Below, piece by piece: positions 43,630-52,031 of a stretch of 64,000 nucleotides of DNA (within the stretch, counting starts at the first letter, position 1; every line of letters begins with the position of its first letter). Where the stretch lies: the NCBI GenBank assembly GCA_963676165.1, contig OY781043.1, positions 2,170,001 through 2,234,000 of the forward strand, read 5' to 3'. The notes beneath the pieces are model-generated. The model saw nothing but the letters and a program-made list of their open reading frames with translations, was not told where the DNA came from and made no database searches. The position numbers and the translations under genes were made by a program. The stretch comes from JAQIBY01 sp963676165. Lineage in GTDB: Bacteria; Bacteroidota; Bacteroidia; Bacteroidales; ML635J-15.

Positions 43630-44490
43630 ATGAGACAACTAAAGATTACCAAGTCTATTACCAATCGTGAAAGTGCATCATTAGACAAGTATTTGCAGGA
43701 AATTGGTAAAGAGGAGTTGATTACCGTAGAAGAAGAAGTTGAATTGGCACAACGCATTAAGCAAGGTGATCAAAGAGCACTGGAAAAACTGACAAGAGCA
43801 AATTTAAGATTTGTCGTTTCCGTTGCGAAACAGTACCAAAATCAAGGATTGAGCCTTCCCGACCTTATTAATGAGGGAAACCTTGGTCTGATTAAAGCTG
43901 CAGAAAAATTTGATGAAACTCGCGGTTTCAAATTTATCTCTTATGCTGTATGGTGGATTCGTCAAAGTATTTTGCAAGCATTAGCAGAACAATCCAGGAT
44001 TGTTCGTCTTCCATTGAACCAAGTTGGTTCTTTGAACAAGATTAACAAAGCATTTTCAAAATTTGAACAAGAAAATGAACGTAAACCAACTTCAGAGGAG
44101 TTAAGCCAAGCACTGGAAATTCCATCAGAGAAAGTTGCAGATACTTTACGCGTATCAGGACGCCATGTGTCTGTTGATGCCCCATTTGTTTCCGGGGAAG
44201 AAAATTCATTACTAGATGTGCTTGAGAATTCAGATTCTCCTGCTGCAGATAATGGTTTGATTAATGAATCACTTAGTCGTGAAATCAATCGTGCATTAGC
44301 AACTTTAACTGAACGTGAAAGAGATATCATCCGTTATTTCTTTGGCATTGGATGTCAAGAAATGACCTTAGAAGAAATTGGTGAAACGTTTTCATTAACC
44401 CGTGAACGTGTACGACAAATTAAAGAAAAAGCAATTCGCAGATTACGCCATACAACACGAAGCAAATTATTGAAATCCTATTTGGGATAA
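43630..44490 (+). CDS. rpoD: Primary RNA polymerase sigma factor (short RpoD)
   Basis: The housekeeping sigma factor of Bacteroidota, at 286 residues lacking most of region 1. DKYLQEIGKEELIT is region 1.2, LIQ-like NLRFVVSVAKQYQNQGLSLP and FISYAVWWIRQSILQAL regions 2.2-2.4, and EEIGETFSLTRERVRQIKEKA region 4.2 with its helix-turn-helix. It should recognise the TTG/TAnnTTTG promoters seen elsewhere here. GAGAGGA before the ATG is a partial Shine-Dalgarno. Confidence 0.95.
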   Translation: MRQLKITKSITNRESASLDKYLQEIGKEELITVEEEVELAQRIKQGDQRALEKLTRANLRFVVSVAKQYQNQGLSLPDLINEGNLGLIKAAEKFDETRGFKFISYAVWWIRQSILQALAEQSRIVRLPLNQVGSLNKINKAFSKFEQENERKPTSEELSQALEIPSEKVADTLRVSGRHVSVDAPFVSGEENSLLDVLENSDSPAADNGLINESLSREINRALATLTERERDIIRYFFGIGCQEMTLEEIGETFSLTRERVRQIKEKAIRRLRHTTRSKLLKSYLG

Positions 44491-44513
44491 AACATATTAC
44501 TTTTATTGATTAA

Positions 44514-44542
44514 CAGAGATGAGAAATTGTCTCTGCTTTTTT
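44514..44542 (+). terminator. Terminator after rpoD
   Basis: The stem CAGAGA/TCTCTG is followed by a run of six T. From 44543 to 44735 there is only AT-rich sequence and one weak hairpin (TTTTTGC/GCAAAAA near 44590). Confidence 0.75.
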
Positions 44543-44735
44543 CATTTCCATTTTACAGCAAGAAGGGATACGCTTTTGAACATGATTTTTGCATAAAAAA
44601 GCAAAAACTCATGCCAAAAACTGCAATGATTTATCAGCCCAATTTTTAAGATTCAATGTTGTCCGATAAAGATTTAGATATTTATTATCCCAAAAGTTTT
44701 TGCTTAACACAAGAAAATATTGGCTCAAACATGAG

Positions 44736-44763
44736 CAAAAAAAAGAGACCCAAAGGTCTCTCT
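44736..44763 (-). terminator. Terminator of the lipoprotein/barrel transcript
   Basis: On the minus strand AGAGACC/GGTCTCT with a 4-base loop is followed by eight T. Confidence 0.85.
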
Positions 44764-44783
44764 TTTAGAAGTGTTATATATTC

Positions 44784-45248
44784 TTAGAAATAAAAAATAT
44801 CAACATGATAAGTTTGATCAGCTTGTGTACCTTGGTTGATAACACCAGCAGCGAATACATGCTCATCAGTATCATCAGCAGCAACTTTCACATCATACAT
44901 AAATTGGTCAGGTGAAATAGCTACATTAACAGCTTGATGATTTGCTGATGGAAGTGAAATAGTATATTCACCATCAGCGTTTACAGTTGCTTTGTACTGT
45001 AAAGTTTGGTATGTGTAACCAGCTTGTGGATTCAATACGAGATCTTGAGCACTAATTCTGAAGAAAATTTCAGTTCCTTCCGGAGCGTCTTCGTTACCAG
45101 CTGAAGTTTGATCTAAATCAGCATAAACATGACCTTTGATTACAGCAGTAGGATTAGTTCCTGGCTCAACTTCTTCAGTTTTATCACATGAAGTGAAAGT
45201 AAATACTCCTGCGAGGAGGATCATTGATACAAATATTGCTTTTTTCAT
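44784..45248 (-). CDS. Putative lipoprotein with carboxypeptidase-regulatory-like fold
   Basis: 154 residues: a lipoprotein signal (FTFTSC, about Cys20), then a compact beta-rich domain (AVIKGHVYADLDQTSAG, EGTEIFFRI, GEYTISLPS) recalling the carboxypeptidase-regulatory or Ig-like folds of Bacteroidota surface lipoproteins. It is 37 bases downstream of the barrel gene and shares its promoter and terminator; the two may act together at the outer membrane. The function is unknown. Confidence 0.72.
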   Translation of the reverse strand: MKKAIFVSMILLAGVFTFTSCDKTEEVEPGTNPTAVIKGHVYADLDQTSAGNEDAPEGTEIFFRISAQDLVLNPQAGYTYQTLQYKATVNADGEYTISLPSANHQAVNVAISPDQFMYDVKVAADDTDEHVFAAGVINQGTQADQTYHVDIFYF

Positions 45249-45285
45249 AATAAAAATGTTTTTAAAAATTAATTAATTGATTTGT

Positions 45286-46122
45286 TTAGAAATGGAAAAT
45301 TAAGAACAAGTTACCTGCAGCATTGTCAGTATCCATGCCAAAGTTAGCATCTCTAGCAACGTCTGTAGTTTCGGTTTCAATTTCTGTACCGTTCCAACGT
45401 TCTTCAACAACTTTACCGTCAGTAATTACATTAAATGCAGGACCCCAACCGAATTCACCACCGATTGAGATTTTTGGAGCAAAGAAATACTCAACACCAA
45501 TAAAACCACGGAGACCAACAGCCATGTTAGTAAGGTTTCTTACTTCAGTTAAACGACCTGTACCAGTGATGTTCCCACCAAAGTTGGTAGTATTTGGGTT
45601 GTTGAAATCAGAAGTGATTGGGTTTCCATACTTGTACTGAGTGTTGTTTTGGCTGTATTGGAATGCTACCATACCACCAAAATAACCCTGTACTCTACCA
45701 TGACCACGACGCATTTCATAACCAGCAGCCAAATGGATGTTGGTTGTGTTAAAACTCATTTTGTCAGTTACCAAAACTTTTGGATCTGGCACATCAAGAT
45801 CTTGCATAATAAACTCTTGATCTTTAAAAGAGTTATAACCCAAACGAAGTTCACCACGAACAGCAGCATCATCAGAAAGATAATATTTTCCAACGATAGC
45901 TTGGTTGTTAATGAAGTTAGTGATGAGAGTATTGCCTGCATCACCATTAAACATGTTTCCAGCGTACTGGAAGAACGGCACAGCATTAAACCCTAAACCG
46001 ATATCACCGGTTTCTGGTAAAATGTAAACGCCGCGTTTAGACATAAAGTCTTCTTTTTCCTGAGCTTGGAGACTTAATCCGAAACCCAGTACTGCGATCA
46101 TTACAATTGCAATTTTTTTCAT
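45286..46122 (-). CDS. Outer-membrane beta-barrel protein
   Basis: 278 residues with a signal peptide (about 1-21, LSLQAQ), alternating beta strands, and a terminal aromatic signal (NLFLIFHF). Turn regions rich in Asn, Asp and Gly fit surface loops. It is the first gene of a two-gene unit with the lipoprotein and has a perfect promoter. No family function was recognised. Confidence 0.75.
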   Translation of the reverse strand: MKKIAIVMIAVLGFGLSLQAQEKEDFMSKRGVYILPETGDIGLGFNAVPFFQYAGNMFNGDAGNTLITNFINNQAIVGKYYLSDDAAVRGELRLGYNSFKDQEFIMQDLDVPDPKVLVTDKMSFNTTNIHLAAGYEMRRGHGRVQGYFGGMVAFQYSQNNTQYKYGNPITSDFNNPNTTNFGGNITGTGRLTEVRNLTNMAVGLRGFIGVEYFFAPKISIGGEFGWGPAFNVITDGKVVEERWNGTEIETETTDVARDANFGMDTDNAAGNLFLIFHF

Positions 46123-46146
46123 AATTTTTGGTTTTGATTGTTATTA

Positions 46147-46176
46147 CAAATTTAGTAACAAATTTTAAACACACAA
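46147..46176 (-). promoter_or_regulatory. Promoter of the beta-barrel/lipoprotein unit (TTG-N19-TAAATTTG)
   Basis: On the minus strand TTG (plus 46174-46176), 19 bases and TAAATTTG (plus 46147-46154) match the consensus exactly, 25 bases before the start codon. Confidence 0.85.
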
Positions 46177-46276
46177 GTTTAACAAAGTTTATGCCAAAAA
46201 GTTGTTGCTTTTAATATACTCATTCACTTCATTTTACGGACTGCAGCAAAAAAAAAACATTCTCAAATGCAAAGCT

Positions 46277-46303
46277 AAAAAAAGAGAGGAAAACCTCTCT
46301 TTT
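46277..46303 (-). terminator. Terminator after rpmH
   Basis: On the minus strand AAAGAGAGG/CCTCTCTTT with a 4-base loop, followed by a T-run. Confidence 0.85.
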
Positions 46304-46328
46304 CAAATATATTTCTTGATAATTTCAA

Positions 46329-46493
46329 TTATTTTGCGCGTCTTGGGCGATATTCGCTTGATACGGATAATTTTTTACGTCCTTTTGCTCTACGTCTAGC
46401 CAAAACTTTACGTCCGGTTTTGCTTGACATTCGTTCTCTGAATCCGTGCTTATTATTACGTTTTCTTACTGATGGCTGAAATGTACGCTTCAT
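46329..46493 (-). CDS. rpmH: 50S ribosomal protein L34
   Basis: A 54-residue, very basic protein: MKRTFQPSVRKRNNKHGFRE, then RMSSKTGRKVLARRRAKGRK. It is unmistakable as L34. It is below the usual ORF length cut. It has its own promoter at 46535 and terminator at 46277. Unlike in many phyla, rnpA does not follow it. Confidence 0.97.
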   Translation of the reverse strand: MKRTFQPSVRKRNNKHGFRERMSSKTGRKVLARRRAKGRKKLSVSSEYRPRRAK

Positions 46494-46534
46494 TATTATT
46501 AATTTTTAAAGTTTTACTTCATGTTTAGGGAATG

Positions 46535-46565
46535 CAAAAGTAAAACAATTTATTCAAGGAACAAA
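46535..46565 (-). promoter_or_regulatory. Promoter of rpmH (TTTG-N19-TACTTTTG)
   Basis: On the minus strand TTTG (plus 46562-46565), 19 bases and TACTTTTG (plus 46535-46542) fit the consensus fully and lie between rsmG and rpmH. Confidence 0.85.
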
Positions 46566-46572
46566 CGAAAAT

Positions 46573-47196
46573 CTATTTTTTTTCAACAGGCAGAAAGACA
46601 AGCTTTTTGGTCTCAAAAAAGGACAAAGAAAAAACCGTATTCAAATCCCAAACTTCATGATTATTAAATGGTTTCAACTCATCAGTTAAATCACCACCTT
46701 TCAAGTAATATAAGCCTTGATTTTCGTATTTGGATTTGTTTATTAACAAGTGCTTAGTCATTTTCACAAACTCAGGAAGACGAGTAACAGCGCGTGCGGT
46801 CATATAATGGTATTTTCCTTTAAATTCTTCCGAGCGAGAATTGATACTTTTGACATTTTTCAGGTTGAGTTCTTTGGCGACTTCATCAATAACTTTTGTC
46901 TTCTTTCGAATGGAGTCCATGAGATAAAATTCAGTCTCAGGAAATATTACTGCCAAAGGAATTCCAGGAAATCCACCACCTGAACCTATATCAACAAGAC
47001 GAGAACCTTTCGAAAACTGAACAAATTTTGATATTGTAAGTGAATGCAGAACATGATGCACATAAAAAGCATTCATATCCTTGCGAGAAATGACATTAAT
47101 ACGAGCATTCCAAAATTCATAAGCAGATTTCATTTGCTCAAATGCCTGTATCTGATTATCTGTCAGATCCGGGAAAAAGGACTTGATGGTATCCAT
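46573..47196 (-). CDS. rsmG: 16S rRNA (guanine-527-N7) methyltransferase
   Basis: A SAM-dependent enzyme acting on 16S rRNA G527, 207 residues. The SAM site is LVDIGSGGGFPGIPLAVIFP, followed by YLMDSIRKKTKVIDEVAKEL and TARAVTRLPE, all diagnostic of RsmG/GidB. It follows the ECF sigma gene by two bases on the minus strand. Confidence 0.94.
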   Translation of the reverse strand: MDTIKSFFPDLTDNQIQAFEQMKSAYEFWNARINVISRKDMNAFYVHHVLHSLTISKFVQFSKGSRLVDIGSGGGFPGIPLAVIFPETEFYLMDSIRKKTKVIDEVAKELNLKNVKSINSRSEEFKGKYHYMTARAVTRLPEFVKMTKHLLINKSKYENQGLYYLKGGDLTDELKPFNNHEVWDLNTVFSLSFFETKKLVFLPVEKK

Positions 47197-47198
47197 AT

Positions 47199-47801
47199 TT
47201 AGATATTCTTCACGTTGGTTTGAAGCATTGCCTGTAACAACTCACGAGACCGGTATAACTGAGCTTTCACAGTTCCCAAAGGGATATTCAATTCTTCAGA
47301 AATTTCAGCATAGCTCATTTCTTTGTAATATCTTAATTTTATGAGGGTGCTGTAACGAGGTTTTAGCTGACGGATAATATCTTTCAGCCATTCTGCTTTC
47401 TGATCTTTTATCAAACGCTCTTCCGGATCAAGAAGTGTAGTTGCCACATCAATTCCATGGTTGTTTTCATCGTCCTGAACAAAACTTTCCAACGGATATG
47501 TCTTATTCTTTTGTTTTCTTAAAAAGTCAATGCAATTATTGTTCGCAATCTTAAACAACCACGTACTAAAGGCATATTGGGGGGTGTACTGATGAATACT
47601 ATTGAATGCTTTCCCAAAGGCCTCTATGGTTAAATCTTCAGCATCAATCTCATTATTGACTTTTTTTAATAACATAAAAAATATGGTATCTCTATAGCGC
47701 TGAAGTAATTCTGCAAAAGCAGCCTCCTCTCCCTCTCTAGCCTTATCGACAAGAATTAAATCGTATTTTGCTTTATCGGATAAATTTGGATTTATTTCCA
47801 T
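47199..47801 (-). CDS. ECF-type sigma factor
   Basis: 200 residues with region 2 (about 25-95: LLQRYRDTIFFMLLKKVNNE, DAEDLTIEAFGKAF, FSTWLFKIANNNCIDFLRKQ) and region 4 (about 135-190: YSTLIKLRYYKEMSYAEISE, LGTVKAQLYRSRELL). No anti-sigma gene is adjacent. It overlaps the glycosyltransferase gene by ten bases and precedes rsmG by two, so it is embedded in a housekeeping run. Confidence 0.9.
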   Translation of the reverse strand: MEINPNLSDKAKYDLILVDKAREGEEAAFAELLQRYRDTIFFMLLKKVNNEIDAEDLTIEAFGKAFNSIHQYTPQYAFSTWLFKIANNNCIDFLRKQKNKTYPLESFVQDDENNHGIDVATTLLDPEERLIKDQKAEWLKDIIRQLKPRYSTLIKLRYYKEMSYAEISEELNIPLGTVKAQLYRSRELLQAMLQTNVKNI

Positions 47802-48925
47802 GATCTGTCTCTCGCGATTTTATTTCTTGAAAAAGCAAAGATAATATAAATTAAGGGCAATATGCCATCCAGAAACATGGAATTTAGTATTGAAAGCTTT
47901 TCCCCTGTCCTTTTTGCAAATTTCCGCGCCACAATCGCTTCTACAATTTTGACAATAAGATAAAGAGCAAGAGCTGCATAAGATTCATATGTTCCCCAAA
48001 ACATAAACGCAAAAAGGAGAACAAGTAAAATGGAAATCATTTGGTTGATTGGTTCAAACACCAACAAAAAGCGCAAGAAAGGGGAATAATACTTACTGGT
48101 TGACATGTGTCGTGTCTTCTGATCTCTCCATTGTTTAAACTGTTTTGCGGGTACCGAAATTGTTTTTGACATTTCATTAAAACACAAAGCTGTACGCTCA
48201 GATTTCGCATATGCATTGACAAACAAATCATCATCTCCTGAAGCAATTTGATTGAATCCAGCAAAACCTCGATGTTCAAACCAAAGTGATCTACGATACA
48301 CTAGATTTCGTCCAACTCCCATGTAAACCTGACCCAAACTTGCATATCCCGCATAACGCATTGCAATTTTCAGGGTATCAAAGCGAATCAAAGCATTTAA
48401 TCCTGATTTTTCATAATTATATGCTCCATAAGCCAAGACAAAATCTGTTGATTCTGTCATTTTTGCAGCTAGTTGACTCAACCACTTATCCGTAGCTGGA
48501 TAACAATCGGCATCGGTAAAAACCAACCACTCATTTTGGGCTGCCTTTATTCCTATGCTTAATGCCAATTTCTTTCCTCGTCTCTGAACTGCATTTTCAG
48601 GGACCCAACTCACTTTTAATTGTGGATACGATAGCTGCAATTCAGCTAAAACTTCGCGTGAATTATCCACAGAACAATCATCTACAACAACAAGCTCAAA
48701 ATCTGGATAATCCTGAGCTAATATTTTAGGTAGAAATTGTTTCAGATTTTCTGCCTCATTGCGAGCTGCTACAATAACAGATATTGGAGGAAAACCATCA
48801 TCTGAATGTGTGCTACCTTTCTCTTTTCCTGCGCGTAAAAGGACGAAGAGGGAAAATATCAACCTCAACAAAAGCGTCAAGCCAGCTGCTCCCATTAGGA
48901 GAAAAAACACCATACTATTCGTCAT
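47792..48925 (-). CDS. Membrane glycosyltransferase, family 2
   Basis: 377 residues: an N-terminal span (about 5-25), a GT-A catalytic domain starting FPPISVIVAARNEAENLKQF, with VVVDDCS, a DxD-like VFTDADC, and a QWRDQKTRH region, then two to three C-terminal spans. It probably transfers sugars from nucleotide donors to a lipid or envelope polymer at the cytoplasmic face. It overlaps mazG by 11 bases and the ECF gene by ten. Confidence 0.88.
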   Translation of the reverse strand: MTNSMVFFLLMGAAGLTLLLRLIFSLFVLLRAGKEKGSTHSDDGFPPISVIVAARNEAENLKQFLPKILAQDYPDFELVVVDDCSVDNSREVLAELQLSYPQLKVSWVPENAVQRRGKKLALSIGIKAAQNEWLVFTDADCYPATDKWLSQLAAKMTESTDFVLAYGAYNYEKSGLNALIRFDTLKIAMRYAGYASLGQVYMGVGRNLVYRRSLWFEHRGFAGFNQIASGDDDLFVNAYAKSERTALCFNEMSKTISVPAKQFKQWRDQKTRHMSTSKYYSPFLRFLLVFEPINQMISILLVLLFAFMFWGTYESYAALALYLIVKIVEAIVARKFAKRTGEKLSILNSMFLDGILPLIYIIFAFSRNKIARDRSWK

Positions 48926-49694
48926 TTGCTTTTATCTTGGCTTCATTCCAAATTGCGTCCATTTCATCTAAACTCATAACGCGCAAATCTTTATCCATTT
49001 CCCTCGACTTGTTTTCAAGGTAATTGAAGCGATATCGAAACTTCTTATTTGTACGTTCCAGTGCATTTTCCGGATTAATATCGTACAAGCGAGCTGCATT
49101 TACCATAGAGAAAAATAAATCGCCAAATTCTGCTTCCATTTCTTTTGGATCACCTTGCTCAATTGCCTCTTGCAATTCGCTCATCTCCTCTTTGACTTTA
49201 TCCCAAACTTGCGATTTTTCTTCCCAATCAAAGCCAACAGCTCTTGCTTTGTCCTGCATACGATAAGCCTTTACCAATGCGGGCAAGGAATTAGGCACAC
49301 CACTTAAGACACGCTTTTTCTTGTTCTCCTTCAGCTTGATTTGCTCCCAGTTCTCTTCAACTTCTGTTGCATCTTTCACGCGAACATCTCCAAATATATG
49401 AGGATGTCTAAAAATCAACTTTTCACTGATTCCTTTCATCACATCCGTAATGTCAAATACAGATTTCTCTTTCCCAATTTTAGCATAAAACACAATGTGT
49501 AAAAGAATATCTCCGAGTTCCTCACGAATGGAATCCAGATCATTATCTATAATGGCATCAGCAAGTTCGTAAGTTTCTTCTATTGTCAGAGTTCTTAGAG
49601 TTTCCATTGTTTGTTTTGAATCCCAAGGGCACTTTTCTCTCAACTCATCCATGATATCAAGCAAACGCTTAAATTCTTTCAGTGACTCTTCCAT
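48915..49694 (-). CDS. mazG: Nucleoside triphosphate pyrophosphohydrolase MazG
   Basis: It hydrolyses NTPs/dNTPs to monophosphates and limits ppGpp or damaged nucleotides. Two MazG domains are visible in 259 residues: CPWDSKQTMETLRTLTIEETYELADAI with EELGDILLHIVFYAKI, and a C-terminal copy with EFGDLFFSMVNAARLYDINP. The EExxE and ExxD metal motifs are intact in both. It heads the overlapping run mazG, glycosyltransferase, ECF sigma, rsmG. Confidence 0.93.
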   Translation of the reverse strand: MEESLKEFKRLLDIMDELREKCPWDSKQTMETLRTLTIEETYELADAIIDNDLDSIREELGDILLHIVFYAKIGKEKSVFDITDVMKGISEKLIFRHPHIFGDVRVKDATEVEENWEQIKLKENKKKRVLSGVPNSLPALVKAYRMQDKARAVGFDWEEKSQVWDKVKEEMSELQEAIEQGDPKEMEAEFGDLFFSMVNAARLYDINPENALERTNKKFRYRFNYLENKSREMDKDLRVMSLDEMDAIWNEAKIKANDE

Positions 49695-49842
49695 AAGACA
49701 AATTTTTTGACAAAGGAATGGAAGAATTTCTTAGGAATAAAGGAAAGGATCAAAAAGTTTGTAACAGGATAAAGGAAGTTTTCAACCAAAGGGGAAATGA
49801 TAAATCACAAATTATAAAAAACAAAATGCAAATGACAAATCC

Positions 49843-49879
49843 GGCGACTTCGAGACTTGCAAATGCAACCTCAGTCGCC
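49843..49879. repeat. Hairpin repeat copy 1
   Basis: GGCGACT and AGTCGCC form a 7-bp stem; the interior reads TCGAGACTTGCA then CAACCTC. A diverged copy lies at 49992-50026, about 150 bases away. Confidence 0.7.
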
Positions 49880-49884
49880 TACTG

Positions 49885-49972
49885 GGGAAATGAAAAAACA
49901 AATGACAAATAATAAAAAGACAAATTACAAATGATAAATTACAAAGAAAAAATCGCAAATGACAAAAAAACA
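49885..49972. repeat. AT-rich heptanucleotide-like repeat (ACAAATG/ACAAATT)
   Basis: Successive near-7-base units ACAAATG, ACAAATA, ACAAATT, ACAAATG, ATAAATT, ACAAAGA and GCAAATG ACAAAAA occupy the gap between the two hairpin copies. The whole 350-base gap (49695-50045) holds no gene; a 64-codon frame across it is a composition artefact. Confidence 0.6.
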
Positions 49973-49991
49973 AGAAACAAAACCCAGCTAT

Positions 49992-50026
49992 GGTGACTTT
50001 AGACTTGCAGAACAATCTCAGTCGCC
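49992..50026. repeat. Hairpin repeat copy 2
   Basis: GGTGACT and AGTCGCC pair with one G-U; the interior TTAGACTTGCAGAACAATCTC matches copy 1 at ACTTGCA and at the closing TCAGTCGCC. It lies 20 bases from the end of the PagL-like gene. Confidence 0.7.
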
Positions 50027-50045
50027 GAGTTTGTGAGCACTTGAA

Positions 50046-51182
50046 TTACTTGCTTTGGAAAGCAAAGCCAATACCGGCTTCTATGGTTTCAGCTTTAAAT
50101 CCATAGGCCTTGACAGAGATATTCAGAAATAGATTTTTGATTGGATAGTAGCGGAACCCAAGTCGTTCATACGCCCACTCTTCAGCTTTAATTCCAAGTG
50201 CGCCAGATAATGGCTCATAACGCTTCAAATACACACCACCAGCGATAATAATGCTCAATCGCTTCATCACGAATTCATGTTGTATTGCCATTCCTAAGCG
50301 CGACAAAGTTTTCCAATCGTAACCATGATCTACAAAGCCATTCCAATGTGACCAATTATAGGACTCATTGTAAAAACCATCAAGAGACAAACCCACTTTT
50401 CGATGGGCTGCATAGCGATAATTATAACCCAAAGTGGCAGAAATTGTAGTGTACATTTGATTTGTACCGACATTGGGAACCAGAGTTCCGATATTCACCC
50501 GACCGAAAGCCCCCATGACATACACCTCATGGTTTGGATTCCATACAATGGGTCTTCTGACGCCTGAATACTCGTTGTAAGAACCTTGCAAATAATGCAT
50601 TACACTCAGGTTTATGTTTATTTGATTCAGCCCTTTGTTTGGGATACTAGTTCCACCATTGGAATAATGCGTTAAACCAAGCCCTAGTCCCAATGCAGTT
50701 TCACCACTCATCCAATACCTCGCTCTTAAACCTGTATGAAATAAATAATTCAAATGTGTTGCAATAGCGGTATTTTCAGGATTTTCAACAACATCGAATA
50801 ATTCTGAAACATAAGTAAGCCCGCTCGTTAATCGATACATGAGCTCAAAATCTGTCTGCCTAACCAAAGGCATCTCAATGAAACCATAAGCACCAGCAGC
50901 ATAGCCAAGGATATCGGGATTGTTTAAATAATCGTAGTGAAATCCAATTCCAGTCATTGGATAACCATACGCCACATGCCAATCGTCATTTCCTGCCATT
51001 TGCAAGCCAAACTCTATCTCTGTTCCTTGCACCAAGCCATTTTGCAAAGCCTCCATTCCATCCCTATGAGGCATTACTGTTCCAGTCATATAACTTCCTT
51101 GAACAAAAATTGGCAACCCAACTAATTGAGCAGAAGAAACTCCTGAGGCAAGTAATAATATGGCAAATAATAGACGTTTCAT
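50046..51182 (-). CDS. PagL-like acyloxyacyl hydrolase / lipid A deacylase barrel
   Basis: 378 residues from MKRLLFAILL (start 51182; the frame opens at 51215 but that overlaps the neighbour). A signal peptide is followed by an outer-membrane barrel. GLTHYSNGGTSIPNKGLN holds the His-Ser pair of PagL-type lipid A 3-O-deacylases. It would trim acyl chains of lipid A in the outer leaflet. It is longer than PagL itself (about 170 residues), as usual for the Bacteroidota group. One base separates it from the DUF62 gene. Confidence 0.8.
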   Translation of the reverse strand: MKRLLFAILLLASGVSSAQLVGLPIFVQGSYMTGTVMPHRDGMEALQNGLVQGTEIEFGLQMAGNDDWHVAYGYPMTGIGFHYDYLNNPDILGYAAGAYGFIEMPLVRQTDFELMYRLTSGLTYVSELFDVVENPENTAIATHLNYLFHTGLRARYWMSGETALGLGLGLTHYSNGGTSIPNKGLNQININLSVMHYLQGSYNEYSGVRRPIVWNPNHEVYVMGAFGRVNIGTLVPNVGTNQMYTTISATLGYNYRYAAHRKVGLSLDGFYNESYNWSHWNGFVDHGYDWKTLSRLGMAIQHEFVMKRLSIIIAGGVYLKRYEPLSGALGIKAEEWAYERLGFRYYPIKNLFLNISVKAYGFKAETIEAGIGFAFQSK

Positions 51183-51183
51183 T

Positions 51184-51966
51184 TTACAAGAATTCAATGC
51201 GGAATTGTTTTCCAACTTCCAAGCTTAATAATTGACGAAGGTCTCCTTCACGAATTGCAACCTCCAACAGACCTAAACTATTGAACAAAGCAATAAATTC
51301 GCCTTGTTTCACATCGTAATAGGATGAAGAAATTCGTTTCACCTGATTTCGCTCCGACATAACTTTCAACACAAACTTTCTGCCTTTGGCTGCATCCTCA
51401 AAATCCTCTTTGGTTACATTTGTCATGGCATTTCCGTAGGAATCAAAATACAGAATTCCTGCCAACAGCTGATCATTCTCAGCAATCGGACTCAAGGCTG
51501 TATTTTCCTGTACATCACACAATTGCAATCCCAGTTTTTCAGGCGTTAATCCTCTGGCTATTGCAGCAGCAATTTCAGAAAACACAGTCACTTCAGGAAA
51601 TGAGCTTCCTTGATAATGCTGATCGTCATGAATTAAATACGCAGCATCAGGTTTGGATTGACAAATAAATGGCCAAAAGCCCAAATCAGCACCGATAAAA
51701 ACGTGAGACTTATGAACAATTAGCACATGTGGGGTTTTATTTGAGGAGGAAGAATTCACACAGTTCAAATGGATGCTTCCTTTTGGAAAATGTTGCCAAG
51801 CAGCACGCAAAATAAAGGCAGCCTGCATGCTATCGTAAGCGGAAACATCATGTGATATGACCGAAAGGCGAGCATCAGGAACAAGTTGCTGCAAGCGGGT
51901 TTCCAACACTATCGTGTAGAAATCGCTACGTTTCCAATCGGATATTATACTAATGCTTTTATGCAT
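51184..51966 (-). CDS. DUF62 / SAM hydroxide adenosyltransferase
   Basis: 260 residues of the family related to SAM-dependent chlorinase/fluorinase, whose ordinary members hydrolyse SAM to adenosine and methionine. YFDSYGNAMTNVTKEDF corresponds to the usual D-x-FGNxxTN motif and FNSLGLLEVAI to the conserved N-S-x-x-LEIA end. The N-terminal D..GxxD signature is altered (SDWKRSDFYTIVLE). Halogenase activity is not expected. It is encoded directly upstream of the PagL-like gene. Confidence 0.85.
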   Translation of the reverse strand: MHKSISIISDWKRSDFYTIVLETRLQQLVPDARLSVISHDVSAYDSMQAAFILRAAWQHFPKGSIHLNCVNSSSSNKTPHVLIVHKSHVFIGADLGFWPFICQSKPDAAYLIHDDQHYQGSSFPEVTVFSEIAAAIARGLTPEKLGLQLCDVQENTALSPIAENDQLLAGILYFDSYGNAMTNVTKEDFEDAAKGRKFVLKVMSERNQVKRISSSYYDVKQGEFIALFNSLGLLEVAIREGDLRQLLSLEVGKQFRIEFL

Positions 51967-52011
51967 AATGTAAAAAAGCGTGAATTCTCTGGATAAAATT
52001 AGAAAATTAAA

Positions 52012-52019
52012 TATTTTTG
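52012..52019 (+). promoter_or_regulatory. -7 box (TATTTTTG) of phoH
   Basis: A perfect TAnnTTTG 12 bases before the phoH ATG. No good -33 match is present. Confidence 0.5.
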
Positions 52020-52031
52020 CAATAGAAAATT

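Noticed and set aside
44586..44612. TTTTTGC/GCAAAAA hairpin after rpoD as a small RNA
   Set aside because: Weak AT-rich stem, no promoter upstream and no terminator tract tied to it.
49718..49912. 64-codon open frame after mazG
   Set aside because: It consists of the heptamer tract and hairpin sequence, has low-complexity Lys/Asn/Gln content and no conserved motif.
49843..50026. Possible CRISPR-like array
   Set aside because: Only two diverged hairpin copies with a repetitive interior; no regular spacers and no cas genes.
51184..51966. SAM-dependent fluorinase or chlorinase
   Set aside because: The sequence matches the common hydrolase group of the family, with no halogenase-specific loop recognised and no halometabolite genes nearby.
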